From: an uncultured Thiohalocapsa sp.
GTDB lineage: Bacteria > Pseudomonadota > Gammaproteobacteria > Chromatiales > Chromatiaceae
Direction of reading: 5' to 3'
DNA: 63,084 nucleotides
Assembly (NCBI RefSeq): GCF_913063425.1
Contig: NZ_CAJXYK010000036.1
Coordinates: forward strand, 1-63,084
The notes below the pieces were generated by a model. The model had not been told where the DNA came from, made no database searches, and saw nothing but the letters and a program-made list of their open reading frames with translations. Shown piece after piece: positions 39,281-47,018 of this stretch (positions are counted from its first letter, which is position 1; each line of letters opens with the position of its first letter). The position numbers and the translations under genes are program-made.

Positions 39281-40096
39281 TCAGTTGTTCCGGTCTTGCC
39301 GCGCGCGGGTCTCTGCAACTGCTTTGCGGGTGACGGGGAAGCCAAGCGCCGCGGTCAGCAGGCGGGCGGCGTCCTCGGCACCGATGCTCAGGGCGGGGCC
39401 TAGCAGGCTGTATTGCAGGCGGGCTAAGTGCCGGTCGAAGTGCCGAACCCAAGGGGCAACGCGGGCCGCTTCGCGGTCGCTGGCGTGTTCGCCGCCGGGG
39501 GCGTTGCAGGTGGGTTCATGCTCGGTAAAGGCGTCGGCGAGGGTCTGCACCAGGTGCAACGGGTCCGGCAGGGCCTCGACGTTGCAACCGGGTGCGTTGC
39601 CGGTGGTCAGGTACGGGGCGCATCGCTCGGCGAACCGATGCGGGTGCAGGGTGAGGGGCGCCGCTTCGGTCAATAGGGCCTCGGTCAGCAGCGACGCATC
39701 GGGGGCGCTGATTCGGTGGCGTTCGGCGGTTGCCAGATAGGCCGCCAGCTTGTCGGCAAGGGCGTCGGCAAGGTCGGCAATCTCAGGGGCCAATCGGCGG
39801 CAGTCTTGCAGCGCCGCGCGGGCGTCCCGGTCCATGGAATCGGGCAGGGTCCAGAGGGCGTCAAAGATCAGCCGCCAGTCCGTCCAGCAGCGCCAATCTT
39901 TCGCCAGTCGCCGCCAAGTGCGGGCAATCTCGGGGGCGCCGGCATGGTCGCGGGGACAATCGGGGGAAATGCCGAGCAACCGGGGCGCGGCTGCCTTCAT
40001 CGCGGGGCTGTCGAAATGCGGGCGGTCTCGCAGCTCAAGCCAGCACTCCCAAACAGGCGCCGGGATGAAATCCGGCCGGGCGGGGGCGTCATGCAT
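39281..40096 (-). CDS. Element protein of unknown function
   Basis: A 271-aa soluble, helix-rich protein (FIPAPVWECWLELRDRPHF at the N-terminus, several Trp residues in TWRRLAKDWRCWTDWRLIFDALW). Seven cysteines are scattered without a clear metal motif. No family is recognised. It lies between the integrase and the AlpA-like gene, a slot often used by accessory or anti-phage genes in satellites, but nothing in the sequence supports a defence role directly. Confidence 0.65.
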   Translation of the reverse strand: MHDAPARPDFIPAPVWECWLELRDRPHFDSPAMKAAAPRLLGISPDCPRDHAGAPEIARTWRRLAKDWRCWTDWRLIFDALWTLPDSMDRDARAALQDCRRLAPEIADLADALADKLAAYLATAERHRISAPDASLLTEALLTEAAPLTLHPHRFAERCAPYLTTGNAPGCNVEALPDPLHLVQTLADAFTEHEPTCNAPGGEHASDREAARVAPWVRHFDRHLARLQYSLLGPALSIGAEDAARLLTAALGFPVTRKAVAETRARQDRNN

Positions 40097-40222
40097 GTTC
40101 GCGCACCTTCAACGCGCGAAGCCTTCAAGGGGGGAACCGAGCCGGGGGCGGTGAAGGTGCCGCCCGTTCGGGGATCAGCCTAGGCTCGGTCTGCGCAGTG
40201 TAGCAGTCGCGGGCCGGGCCGA

Positions 40223-41821
40223 TCAGCCGGCCGCGGTACGGGTGGACAGGTCCGGGGCTTCGTCGTCGTGGGCGTAGCGCCGGCAGGCTTCGGCGAGGGC
40301 GCCGCGGTTCTTCTTGAAGTACGGGGACCGCTGGGCAATGCACAGGCCGCCGGGGGCGTTGCGGTGGTCCTCCGCCCAAAAGGTGCAGGTGCCGCAACGG
40401 TTGACGGGCGCCGGCAGGTGGGCAACGTCCGCCGCGGGTGCCAAGCCGGCGGAGCCTAGGATGCGGGCGCCGTGCTGTTCCAGGGCCGCCCGTACCGTGT
40501 CTTCACCGAAGCGGGCGTATACCTGGGTTGTGCTGGCGTTGCTGTGATTCAGAACCCGCCCGATCAGGTGCAGGCTGTTGCCGGCTTGGGCGAGCCAGCT
40601 TCCGACCGTGCGCCGCAGGTCGTGCAAGCGCACGTCGTCGATTGCCGGGGGCAGGTCTACACCTTCGGCCGCGGCTGCTTCGCGAATGTCGGCAAGGCTC
40701 GGGGCCGGGGTCCAATCCTTCGCCGCGTGCTTGGACTTCGCCGCCGCGCGGGCCGCGGTCAAGCGGTCGATCAGGGCCGCGACCTCGGGCACGTCTCGCC
40801 ATCGGGCCAAGGTCGCCGCGGTGCGGACCCGGTTCCAGGGCTTGGAGATGTTGACCAAGTGGGCCGGGGCCTTCGCCTTCTCCACCGCGGTAGCGCCGCG
40901 CGGGCCGTGACCCGGCAGGATGTACGGGTTGCCGGGTTGCCGGGGCAGCTCCCGCAGCAACGCCAGCGCCGGACCGCTCAAGGGGATGTAGTGGGTCCGG
41001 CCGGCTTTGGTGTCGGCAAGCCGCAGGGTGCCGCGGGCCTCGTCAACGTCTTCCCATCGGGCTTGCAGCAGCTCGGACTTTCGCGCGCCGGTCAGCAGGT
41101 AGAGCCACAGGCCGAAGCGGGCCGATTCGTTGGGCTCGGCATTGATGGCCGCTGCCAGGTGGGGCAGTTCCTCGGGCGTTATCCAGCGGTCGCGCTTCTG
41201 TTCCTTGAAGCGGTCAATGTCGCGGGCCGGGTTCACGTGGTCCTCGGGGACATAACCCCAGCGCCGGGCCAATTCGAACAGCTTGGACAGCAGGGCAAGA
41301 ACCCGGTTGGCTTCGTAGGGCTTGCCGGCTTTGCCGATCTTGGAGTGCAACGCGGCAACGTCCGCGCGCTTCACCGCCTTCGCCTTCAGGTTTCGCCAAC
41401 GGGGCAGGATGTAGGTTTCGAGCCGCCGCCGGTCGTCGGCGCCGCTTTTCTTCGTGCTGGCGTGCCGGTCCAGGTAGGCCGCGGCAAGGTCGGCCATGGT
41501 TTCGCCGCGGCGTTCCGCTTCCTTGGTCGCCGCGGGGTCTTGGCCGCGCGCGGCATCGCCTAGGGCCGCCTTCGCCGTCTTGCGGGCTTCGTCGGCGGTC
41601 ATGTCCTTGCCGAAGGTCCCAAGCGTGAAGAACCGGCGCCGGCCGTTGCTGCGGTAGCTCACAAGGAAAGACTTTCGGCCGCTGGGGAACACGCGCACGC
41701 CAAAGCCTTTCAACTGCGAATCCCAAACGTACCAAGCGCCGTTGTTCGTCCCTTGGTAGGTCAGGGCTTCAACGGCTCGCTTCGTCAACTTGACCGCGTT
41801 GGTAGGTGTTCCGGTGTCCAT
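40223..41821 (-). CDS. Tyrosine-type integrase with catalytic-domain insertion and Cys-rich tail
   Basis: A 532-aa P4-type integrase. An N-terminal arm-binding domain (DUF4102 type, KLTKRAVEALTYQG, FGVRVFPSGRKSF) precedes the core-binding domain and the catalytic domain with Arg247 (TGARKSELL), His400 and Arg403 (HDLRRT), His426 (LNHSN) and Tyr435 (VYARF). Two oddities: about 60 extra residues between 333 and 395, before HDLRRT, and a 60-residue tail with Cys476, Cys479, Cys494 and Cys513, suggesting a zinc knuckle. The start codon is 168 bp from attR, and three presumed arm sites lie between. Confidence 0.93.
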   Translation of the reverse strand: MDTGTPTNAVKLTKRAVEALTYQGTNNGAWYVWDSQLKGFGVRVFPSGRKSFLVSYRSNGRRRFFTLGTFGKDMTADEARKTAKAALGDAARGQDPAATKEAERRGETMADLAAAYLDRHASTKKSGADDRRRLETYILPRWRNLKAKAVKRADVAALHSKIGKAGKPYEANRVLALLSKLFELARRWGYVPEDHVNPARDIDRFKEQKRDRWITPEELPHLAAAINAEPNESARFGLWLYLLTGARKSELLQARWEDVDEARGTLRLADTKAGRTHYIPLSGPALALLRELPRQPGNPYILPGHGPRGATAVEKAKAPAHLVNISKPWNRVRTAATLARWRDVPEVAALIDRLTAARAAAKSKHAAKDWTPAPSLADIREAAAAEGVDLPPAIDDVRLHDLRRTVGSWLAQAGNSLHLIGRVLNHSNASTTQVYARFGEDTVRAALEQHGARILGSAGLAPAADVAHLPAPVNRCGTCTFWAEDHRNAPGGLCIAQRSPYFKKNRGALAEACRRYAHDDEAPDLSTRTAAG

Positions 41822-41835
41822 CGTGGGGCCTCACT

Positions 41836-41870
41836 TGAGCAACCAGATTTGAGCAACCAATGAGCAACCA
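41836..41870 (+). promoter_or_regulatory. Three presumed integrase arm-type sites (right)
   Basis: Direct copies of TGAGCAACCA at 41836, 41850 and 41861 in the int-attR gap, in the same orientation as the two copies near attL. They lie just upstream of the integrase start and could also let the integrase repress its own promoter. Confidence 0.7.
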
Positions 41871-41988
41871 CGACGAAGCGTAATGCAGCGTTGACGAACG
41901 GGCAAGGGCGTATGCGGGGCGAAACGTAAGGGTCTGTTTTAAAGTGAAAAACCGTAAGGCGTCGTTTTCCACCGTAAAGCCGGTTTCG

Positions 41989-42036
41989 TGACTTTTAATC
42001 AGGTGGTCGTTGGTTCGAGTCCAACAGGGCGCACCA
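41989..42036 (+). repeat. attR core
   Basis: 48-bp direct repeat of the 3' end of tRNA-Lys, differing from attL at 42004 (T for C). No 5' half of a tRNA precedes it, so it is an attachment site and not a second tRNA gene. Confidence 0.95.
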
Positions 42037-42045
42037 ATAAAGACA

Positions 42046-42077
42046 GGGGCTTACGGGAAACCGAAGCCCCTTTTCTT
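42046..42077 (+). terminator. Native tRNA-Lys terminator displaced by integration
   Basis: GGGGCTT (42046-42052) pairs with AAGCCCC (42064-42070), with an inner CGG/CCG pair, followed by TTTTCTTT. Its position just after attR shows it was the original terminator of the host tRNA gene. Confidence 0.85.
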
Positions 42078-42660
42078 TGCCCGCTGGCCCGATTGGGTAA
42101 CGTCCTGGGTAACAACGGCGCTCGGTAGGCAACAGCAGGGCCGGGCGGGCATTCCCGAGCCGGCGCGAAGGTCCGGTGGAATCAGGCGGGCCGGCGGCTT
42201 GGAGTCAGGTGCACCAGCAGCCGGCGCCCCCTGGTGCCCAGTCCCCGATCCCCTCCACCACCTCCGCCAGCCGCCCGAGCAACGGCGCCCAGGCATAACC
42301 ACACGGCGCGGTGGGTCTATAGACGGAAAGCGGCCGAGGCAATTCTTGATCCCTCGAATCCCGTCGAGAGGTTGATCGGCGGGCGGGTTATTCCGCCGCG
42401 GCGCTGCTGCCCCTGGCGGTCGGTGCAGCGGCAGGGGGTCGGCGGCGAGCGCCCCAGCCCCACCAACGGCCCACAGCGGCGCTGGTCGGTGCCGGGGTGC
42501 GATGGCACAGGGTCAGGGCCGGCGGCGCGCTGGTGGATCGCCGGGCATGAAAAAGCCCGCGCGCGGCGGGCTCGGGGCGGGCCTGGTGGTGATCACCGGA
42601 CGCGGATGGTCCGGGTTTCGCCCTTCAGGCTCGGCGAGTCACCGACATATTGCTGTTGCC
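42078..42660. other. Gene-free region right of the element
   Basis: About 580 bp with no credible gene. It contains a minus-strand hairpin terminator at 42550-42572 (arms AGCCCGC and GCGGGCT with a run of five T on the minus strand), which would stop transcripts from the decayed genes to the right. Confidence 0.5.
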
Positions 42661-42987
42661 CTGTCGGCGACGGAGGACGGGGCTGAGCTCACCGAGCGGC
42701 TGCTGAACTTCTCGCGCAGGCAGCAGACGGAGCCCAGGCTCGCCGATCTGCGCAGGCCGCTCACGGACTGCCATGGCCTGCTGCGCCGTACCACCCGCGA
42801 GGGCATCGAGCTGCGCATCCGGCCCGGACCGGTCGCCCTGCGGGTGCGGGTGGAGGCGCAGCAGTTCCAGGACGCCCTGCTGAACCTCGCCATCAATGCT
42901 TGCGATGCGATGCCCAGGGGCGGTGTTCTCACCATCGCAGCGGTACGACGACGGCTGCCCGCCGCCACGGTGCTGGTGGTGGACGGT
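42661..42987 (+). pseudogene. Internal fragment of a sensor histidine kinase
   Basis: About 109 codons showing the HisKA end (GAELTERLLNFSRRQQTEPR) and the N-box region of HATPase_c (QFQDALLNLAINACDAMPRGGVLTIA). It lacks the phospho-acceptor His helix upstream and the G-boxes downstream; after GVLTIAAV the frame passes through ATVLVVDG, perhaps a shortened receiver start, and then meets the next relic at about 42987. A broken remnant of a hybrid kinase. Confidence 0.75.
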
Positions 42988-43379
42988 TGTATTCGTCCGG
43001 AATCTCGCCTGCCACGAAGGGAATGCAGCGGGCGTCCACGCCCTGGACGAAGTAGCCGGCGTCCTCTTCCACGGGCTCAAGGGCGTCGAAGCTCAGGGGG
43101 CAATCCTCCTTTGGGCCGAGCATGATCGGCTGCGCCACCTGCATCCACTTGTCCCGCGGCCCCCAGGCCGAGCGTGGTGATGGGCACGCCGTTGACGTCG
43201 CGGTCGATGACGACCATGTCGCCGAAGACTTCGGCGGTGGGCTTGCCGCCGCCGTGACCGCCGCCGCCATTGCCGCCGCCATTGCCGCCGCCGACACCAT
43301 CGGGCCGCCCGACCCCATCGGGGCGGGCCGCTCCCACACCGGCGCTCACCATCATGCCGGCGAGTGCCGCGATGATCAT
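42986..43379 (-). pseudogene. Frameshifted and truncated exported protein
   Basis: The frame starts at 43379 with a signal peptide (MIIAALAGMMVSAGVG), a Gly/Asn-rich linker and EVFGDMVVIDRDVNGVPITTLGLG. A one-base shift in a G run near 43160 moves the continuation to the next frame: DKWMQVAQPIMLGPKEDCPLSFDALEP to AGEIPDEYN. The coding similarity ends exactly where the kinase fragment on the other strand ends. The family is a small exported protein of unknown function, as far as I can tell. Confidence 0.65.
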
Positions 43380-43863
43380 GATCCGGAATATTCGTGTATT
43401 GCGCGAGCTTTTGTGCCAAACCCCTGGGGGCTCGGCAGTTCCGGACGTTGATCCAGCACGGGACTGGTGCCCCCCGTGGCGAGGGGGCGCGGTTGGTTGA
43501 CCGGCGTGGCGGATCTGTTCGTCTCGCGGCACCGCTCCAGCGATGTGGCGCATCGCTGGGCGCTCTGCGCCCTGTTGCCGGGCAGGCGCAGGGAGCAGCC
43601 ACCCGCCCCTGCGCAGAACGCCGGGACGACGTGATCCTCAGCGCTGCAGGCCGCGGAGCGGCCGGCGAAGCGTCACACCGCAGAGCGGTGTGGGGAGGAG
43701 CGCATCGGGTCAGTCGGCCGCGATCGGGAACTGCGGCATCAGTCAGCTCACTGCGCAGCGTTGACAGGCCCTGGGCGCGCGGGCTCGCGGAGTGGCGCTC
43801 GGCGCCCCCGGGCGTGTGTCGGTGTTGGCGAGCCGGGCATCCGGGGGCAGTCTGTGGCAGCGC
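43380..43863. other. Gene-free region
   Basis: About 480 bp. Short frames on both strands lack protein character. Nothing regulatory is recognisable. Confidence 0.4.
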
Positions 43864-44193
43864 TCACGGACTGAGCTGGGCGATGACGCAGTCGATGGCA
43901 GCGCGGTTGTTGCCGGTGGGGTAGAAGCCGTTGATGGCCTGGCGGTAAGTGTCGGGGTCGATCTCGCCGGTGCCGAGCTTGGCGGTCTCGTCGAGGAAGC
44001 TCACGTCGTCGTTGCTCACGTCCAGCATGTAGTTGATGGGCTGCATGCCGATGCTGAGGTGCCCGCAGGCGGCATCCACCTTGTTGATGAACGCGTTGCT
44101 GGCGGCGCCCTCGGGGGCGATGAGGTCACCGCCGCAGCCGGCGACGGCGATGAGCAGCGGCAGGACGATGGCGGCGCGGGTGGGGCGGTGCAT
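43864..44193 (-). CDS. Small lipoprotein of unknown function
   Basis: A 109-aa precursor with a type II signal peptide: MHRPTRAAIVLPLLIAVAGC, lipobox AVAGC with Cys20. The mature part (NAFINKVDAACGHLSIGMQPINYMLDVSNDDVSFLDETAKL, positions 33-73) contains two more Cys that could form a disulfide. Gly residues after Cys20 do not suggest inner-membrane retention, so outer-membrane location is likely. AGGAG lies about 12 nt before the ATG. No family is recognised. Confidence 0.75.
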   Translation of the reverse strand: MHRPTRAAIVLPLLIAVAGCGGDLIAPEGAASNAFINKVDAACGHLSIGMQPINYMLDVSNDDVSFLDETAKLGTGEIDPDTYRQAINGFYPTGNNRAAIDCVIAQLSP

Positions 44194-44454
44194 GCTGGTG
44201 GGGCTCCTGTGGGCGTTGTGAGCGGCGACGATCGCCGTGTACTTTGGCGCTGTCCGCCAGCATAGCCGAGGGCGCGGTGCAGTGCCGTGGCCGTGTCCGG
44301 TTGCACACGGCTCGTGCGGGCCGCGGTGTCTCCCGTTGTGCCGGCGCTGCCGGAAGGCCCGGCAGGTCTGTTTGCTGGACCGTCGGCCGGTGGGTCGCGC
44401 ACGTGGGTGCCGTCTGCCATCGTGCGGCGGCCCGGAATCGGCGACAATCAGGAC

Positions 44455-45003
44455 ATGGCACAAGACCACGAGATCGATGTCAGTCAGGCGCCTGAGGACG
44501 CGGCGGCCGAGGGCGCGGAGGCGCTGCCCAGCAAGAGCGCGCGCAAGCGCGAGCGGCTGGCGCTTCAGGAGCTGGCGGAGGAGCTGCTGGGGCTGCCGCG
44601 CGCTGAGCTGACGGGTCTCGGCTTCGGCGCCGACACCTGGGCGGCCATCGACGAGACCGCCCGCATCAAGGATCGCCGGGCCCTGCGCCGGCATGTGAAG
44701 CGTGTCGCCAACTGCCTGGCGCGGGAGAACACCGAGCCGCTGCAGGCCCTGCTGGATGCGCGCGCCGAGCTGGCACGGCAGGCCACGGCCCGTCATCACC
44801 AGGTGGAGCGCTGGCGGGCGCGGCTCATCGAAGAGGGCGATGCGGCACTGACGGAGCTGCTGGACGCCCACCCGAACGCCGACCGCCAGCAGCTGCGCAC
44901 CCTGGTGCGCGCGGCGCAGCGGGACACCGAGCGCGGCCGGCCGGAGGCGCCCCGCAAGCTCTTCCGCCATCTGCGGGAGCTGCTGGACGCCGCGCATGAG
45001 TGA
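44455..45003 (+). CDS. darP: Ribosome biogenesis factor DarP/YjgA
   Basis: A 182-aa protein of the DUF615/YjgA family, which associates with late 50S ribosomal particles in E. coli. The family pattern is clear: SKSARKRERLALQELAEELLGLPRAEL, then RIKDRRALRRHVKRVANCLARE, ARHHQVERWRARLIEEGD, and LRTLVRAAQRDTERGRPEAPRKLFRHLREL. The ATG at 44455 follows AATCAGGAC and gives the usual length; longer frames reach into the upstream gap. The GGGCTGA repeat array begins 30 bp after the stop. Confidence 0.9.
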   Translation: MAQDHEIDVSQAPEDAAAEGAEALPSKSARKRERLALQELAEELLGLPRAELTGLGFGADTWAAIDETARIKDRRALRRHVKRVANCLARENTEPLQALLDARAELARQATARHHQVERWRARLIEEGDAALTELLDAHPNADRQQLRTLVRAAQRDTERGRPEAPRKLFRHLRELLDAAHE

Positions 45004-45033
45004 CCCAAACCCACCGCAAGGGATGTCACCATC

Positions 45034-45066
45034 ACTCAGCACTTAGCACTCAGCCCTCAGCCCTCG
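45034..45066. repeat. AGCCCTC/AGCACTC heptamer repeat
   Basis: Four to five heptamers, AGCACTT, AGCACTC, AGCCCTC, AGCCCTC, between darP and queD. Complement of the GGGCTGA unit at 14531 and 23994. Confidence 0.6.
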
Positions 45067-45096
45067 CCTCTAGGCCCCAGCTCCTTATCCGCAGCC

Positions 45097-46227
45097 ATGC
45101 CACAGCAACTCTTCCATATCGCCGCCGCCCCCTTCGAGGCCGCGCTGCGCGTGCCGGTGCTGCCGACGGAGCACCGTGCCGCACGCCTGCACGGCCACAG
45201 TTACCGGGCCCGGGTGCGGGCGGCGCTGCCGTCGGGCTGGTCGCCGGTGGGCAGGGGCTTCGCCGGCGGCGAGACGGATGCGCTGCAGGCGGCGCTGGCG
45301 GCGGCCGTCGCGCCGCTGGACTATGCGGACCTGAACGCGCGGCTGCCGGTGCCCACGGACGAGAACCTGGCGCGCTTCGTCCACCGCCGGCTGGCGGACG
45401 CGGGCGTGCCCGGCATCGCCACCGTCGGCATCCGCAGCACGGCGGACACGGGCGCGGACCTGGCGCCGGACGGCCATGCTCACCTCTGGCACCGGTTCCG
45501 CTTCGAGGCCGCGCATCGGCTGCCGCATGTGCCGGACGGCCACCCCTGCGGGCGCATGCACGGGCATGGCTTCGAGGTGATCCTGCACCTGGATCAGGAC
45601 CTGGGCGGGGCCGCATCGGGCGGCGCGGACATGGGGGTGGACTTCGACGCCATCGCCGCGCTCTGGGCGCCCCTGGATGCGCAGCTGGACCATGCCTGCC
45701 TGAACGACATCCCGGGCCTCGAGAACCCCACCAGTGAGCTGCTGTGCCGCTGGCTCTGGGCGCGGCTCAAGCCGCAGGTGCCGGCGCTGTCCTGGGTGAC
45801 GGTGTACGAGACGGCCACCGCCGGCTGCCACTTCGACGGCGGGCATTACCGCATCTGGAAGGAGCTGCGCTTCGAGTCCGCGCTGCGCCTGGAGCAGGCC
45901 CCGGACGGCGACCGCCGCCGCCGGCTGCACGGCCACAGTTACCTGCTGCGGCTGCACCTGAGCGCGCCGCTGGACGACGTGCTCGGCTGGACCCTGGACT
46001 ACGGCGACGTGAAGGCCCTGTTCAGACCCGTCTACGACCGGCTCGACCACCACCGCCTGGACACGCGTACCGGCCCCGCCGGCGCCGATCCCGCCGGGCT
46101 CGCGGGCTGGATCCGCGAGCAGGCCGCGGGCGGGCTGCCGTGGCTCGAGCGCATCGACCTGCAGCAGACCCCCGGCTGCGGCGCGGTGCTGTGCTGGGGT
46201 GACCTGGGGCCGGCGCTGCCGGCATGA
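45097..46227 (+). CDS. queD: Three-domain QueD (6-carboxytetrahydropterin synthase)
   Basis: Converts dihydroneopterin triphosphate to 6-carboxytetrahydropterin, the first committed step to 7-deazaguanine. QueD is normally one T-fold domain of about 120-140 aa; this protein has 376 aa and three in tandem. The middle domain (about 128-250) keeps the full set: zinc His140, His155 and His157, catalytic Cys151 (HPCGRMHGH), Asp198-His199 and Glu238. Domains 1 (1-118) and 3 (252-376) keep an HGHSY zinc pair (32-34 and 278-280) but lack the Cys and the Glu. Domain 3 retains LDHH. The flanking domains probably serve assembly, since T-folds oligomerise into barrels. queE follows after 150 bp. Confidence 0.9.
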   Translation: MPQQLFHIAAAPFEAALRVPVLPTEHRAARLHGHSYRARVRAALPSGWSPVGRGFAGGETDALQAALAAAVAPLDYADLNARLPVPTDENLARFVHRRLADAGVPGIATVGIRSTADTGADLAPDGHAHLWHRFRFEAAHRLPHVPDGHPCGRMHGHGFEVILHLDQDLGGAASGGADMGVDFDAIAALWAPLDAQLDHACLNDIPGLENPTSELLCRWLWARLKPQVPALSWVTVYETATAGCHFDGGHYRIWKELRFESALRLEQAPDGDRRRRLHGHSYLLRLHLSAPLDDVLGWTLDYGDVKALFRPVYDRLDHHRLDTRTGPAGADPAGLAGWIREQAAGGLPWLERIDLQQTPGCGAVLCWGDLGPALPA

Positions 46228-46379
46228 CGGCGGGTGTCGGCGCGGTGCGGTCCGGTCGGGTATCCGCTGCCGGTGTGCTTTGGGCGGCGTGACTCGACGC
46301 TCGACATGACCTGTGAGACTGTGATGGTCGGGTCACGCTGGCGCTGAACCGACCTACGTTGCCACCCGGACCTGCTGCC

Positions 46380-47018
46380 ATGTCCAGCCGCTACAGCGTC
46401 AAGGAATGCTTTCTGACCCTCCAGGGCGAGGGCGCCCGCAGCGGGCGGGCGGCGGTGTTCCTGCGCTTTGCCGGCTGCAACCTCTGGTCCGGCCGGGAGC
46501 AGGACCGGGCGACGGCCGTCTGCGACTTCTGCGATACGGACTTCCGCGGCACCGACGGGCCGGGGGGTGGGCGCTTCGACACGGCCCAGGCGCTGGCGGC
46601 GCACGTGGCTGAGACCTGGCATGGCGCCGACACCGGCCGCTACCTGGTCTGCACCGGTGGCGAGCCGCTCCTGCAGCTGGACGCGGCGCTCATCGAGGCG
46701 CTGCACGCCCGCGGCTTCGAGATCGCCGTGGAGACCAACGGCACCCTGCCGGTGCCCGCGGGCGTGGACTGGATCTGCGTGAGCCCCAAGGCGGATGCGC
46801 CCCTGACGCAGCGCACGGGCGACGAGCTGAAGCTGGTCTACCCGCAGGCCAAGGCGCCGCCGGAGCGCTTCGCGGACCTGGACTTCCGGCACTTCTACCT
46901 TCAGCCCATGGACGGCCCGCGGCGGGCGGAGCACACCGCCGCGGCGGTGGCTTACTGCCTGGCGCACCCGCGCTGGCGGCTCAGCCTGCAGACCCACAAG
47001 CTGATCGGCATCCCATGA
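46380..47018 (+). CDS. queE: 7-carboxy-7-deazaguanine synthase QueE
   Basis: Radical SAM enzyme that contracts 6-carboxytetrahydropterin to 7-carboxy-7-deazaguanine. The 212-aa protein starts MSSRYSVKECFLTLQGEG; the cluster motif is the long form CX14CX2C (CNLWSG...CDFCDTDF), typical of the E. coli/Burkholderia-type QueE. CTGGEPLLQ and VETNGTLPVP follow. It sits directly after queD, and the downstream membrane-protein gene overlaps its stop as ATGA. Confidence 0.95.
   Translation: MSSRYSVKECFLTLQGEGARSGRAAVFLRFAGCNLWSGREQDRATAVCDFCDTDFRGTDGPGGGRFDTAQALAAHVAETWHGADTGRYLVCTGGEPLLQLDAALIEALHARGFEIAVETNGTLPVPAGVDWICVSPKADAPLTQRTGDELKLVYPQAKAPPERFADLDFRHFYLQPMDGPRRAEHTAAAVAYCLAHPRWRLSLQTHKLIGIP

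Larger units (their letters stand above)
33087..42036 (-). mobile_element. Integrated satellite-like element in tRNA-Lys
   Basis: An element of about 8.9 kb (8902 bp between equivalent att positions), bounded by 48-bp direct repeats at 33087-33134 and 41989-42036 that differ at one base. All eight genes run leftward: integrase, unknown, AlpA-like HTH, CHC2/TOPRIM primase, DUF927 helicase, unknown, SSB, and a TerS-like HTH protein. A mirrored iteron array and a long minisatellite fill the left end. There are no structural, lysis or conjugation genes. Integrase plus AlpA plus primase-helicase plus TerS-like protein recalls phage-inducible chromosomal islands and P4-type satellites; classification is inference. 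An integrative plasmid-like replicon is the main alternative. Confidence 0.88.

Noticed and set aside
41989-42036. Second tRNA-Lys gene
   Set aside because: Only the 3' 48 nt are present; no acceptor 5' strand or D-arm precedes it. It is attR.
33087-42036. Complete or defective prophage
   Set aside because: No capsid, portal, tail, lysis or large terminase genes; the only phage-like items are integrase, AlpA-like, replication and TerS-like genes.
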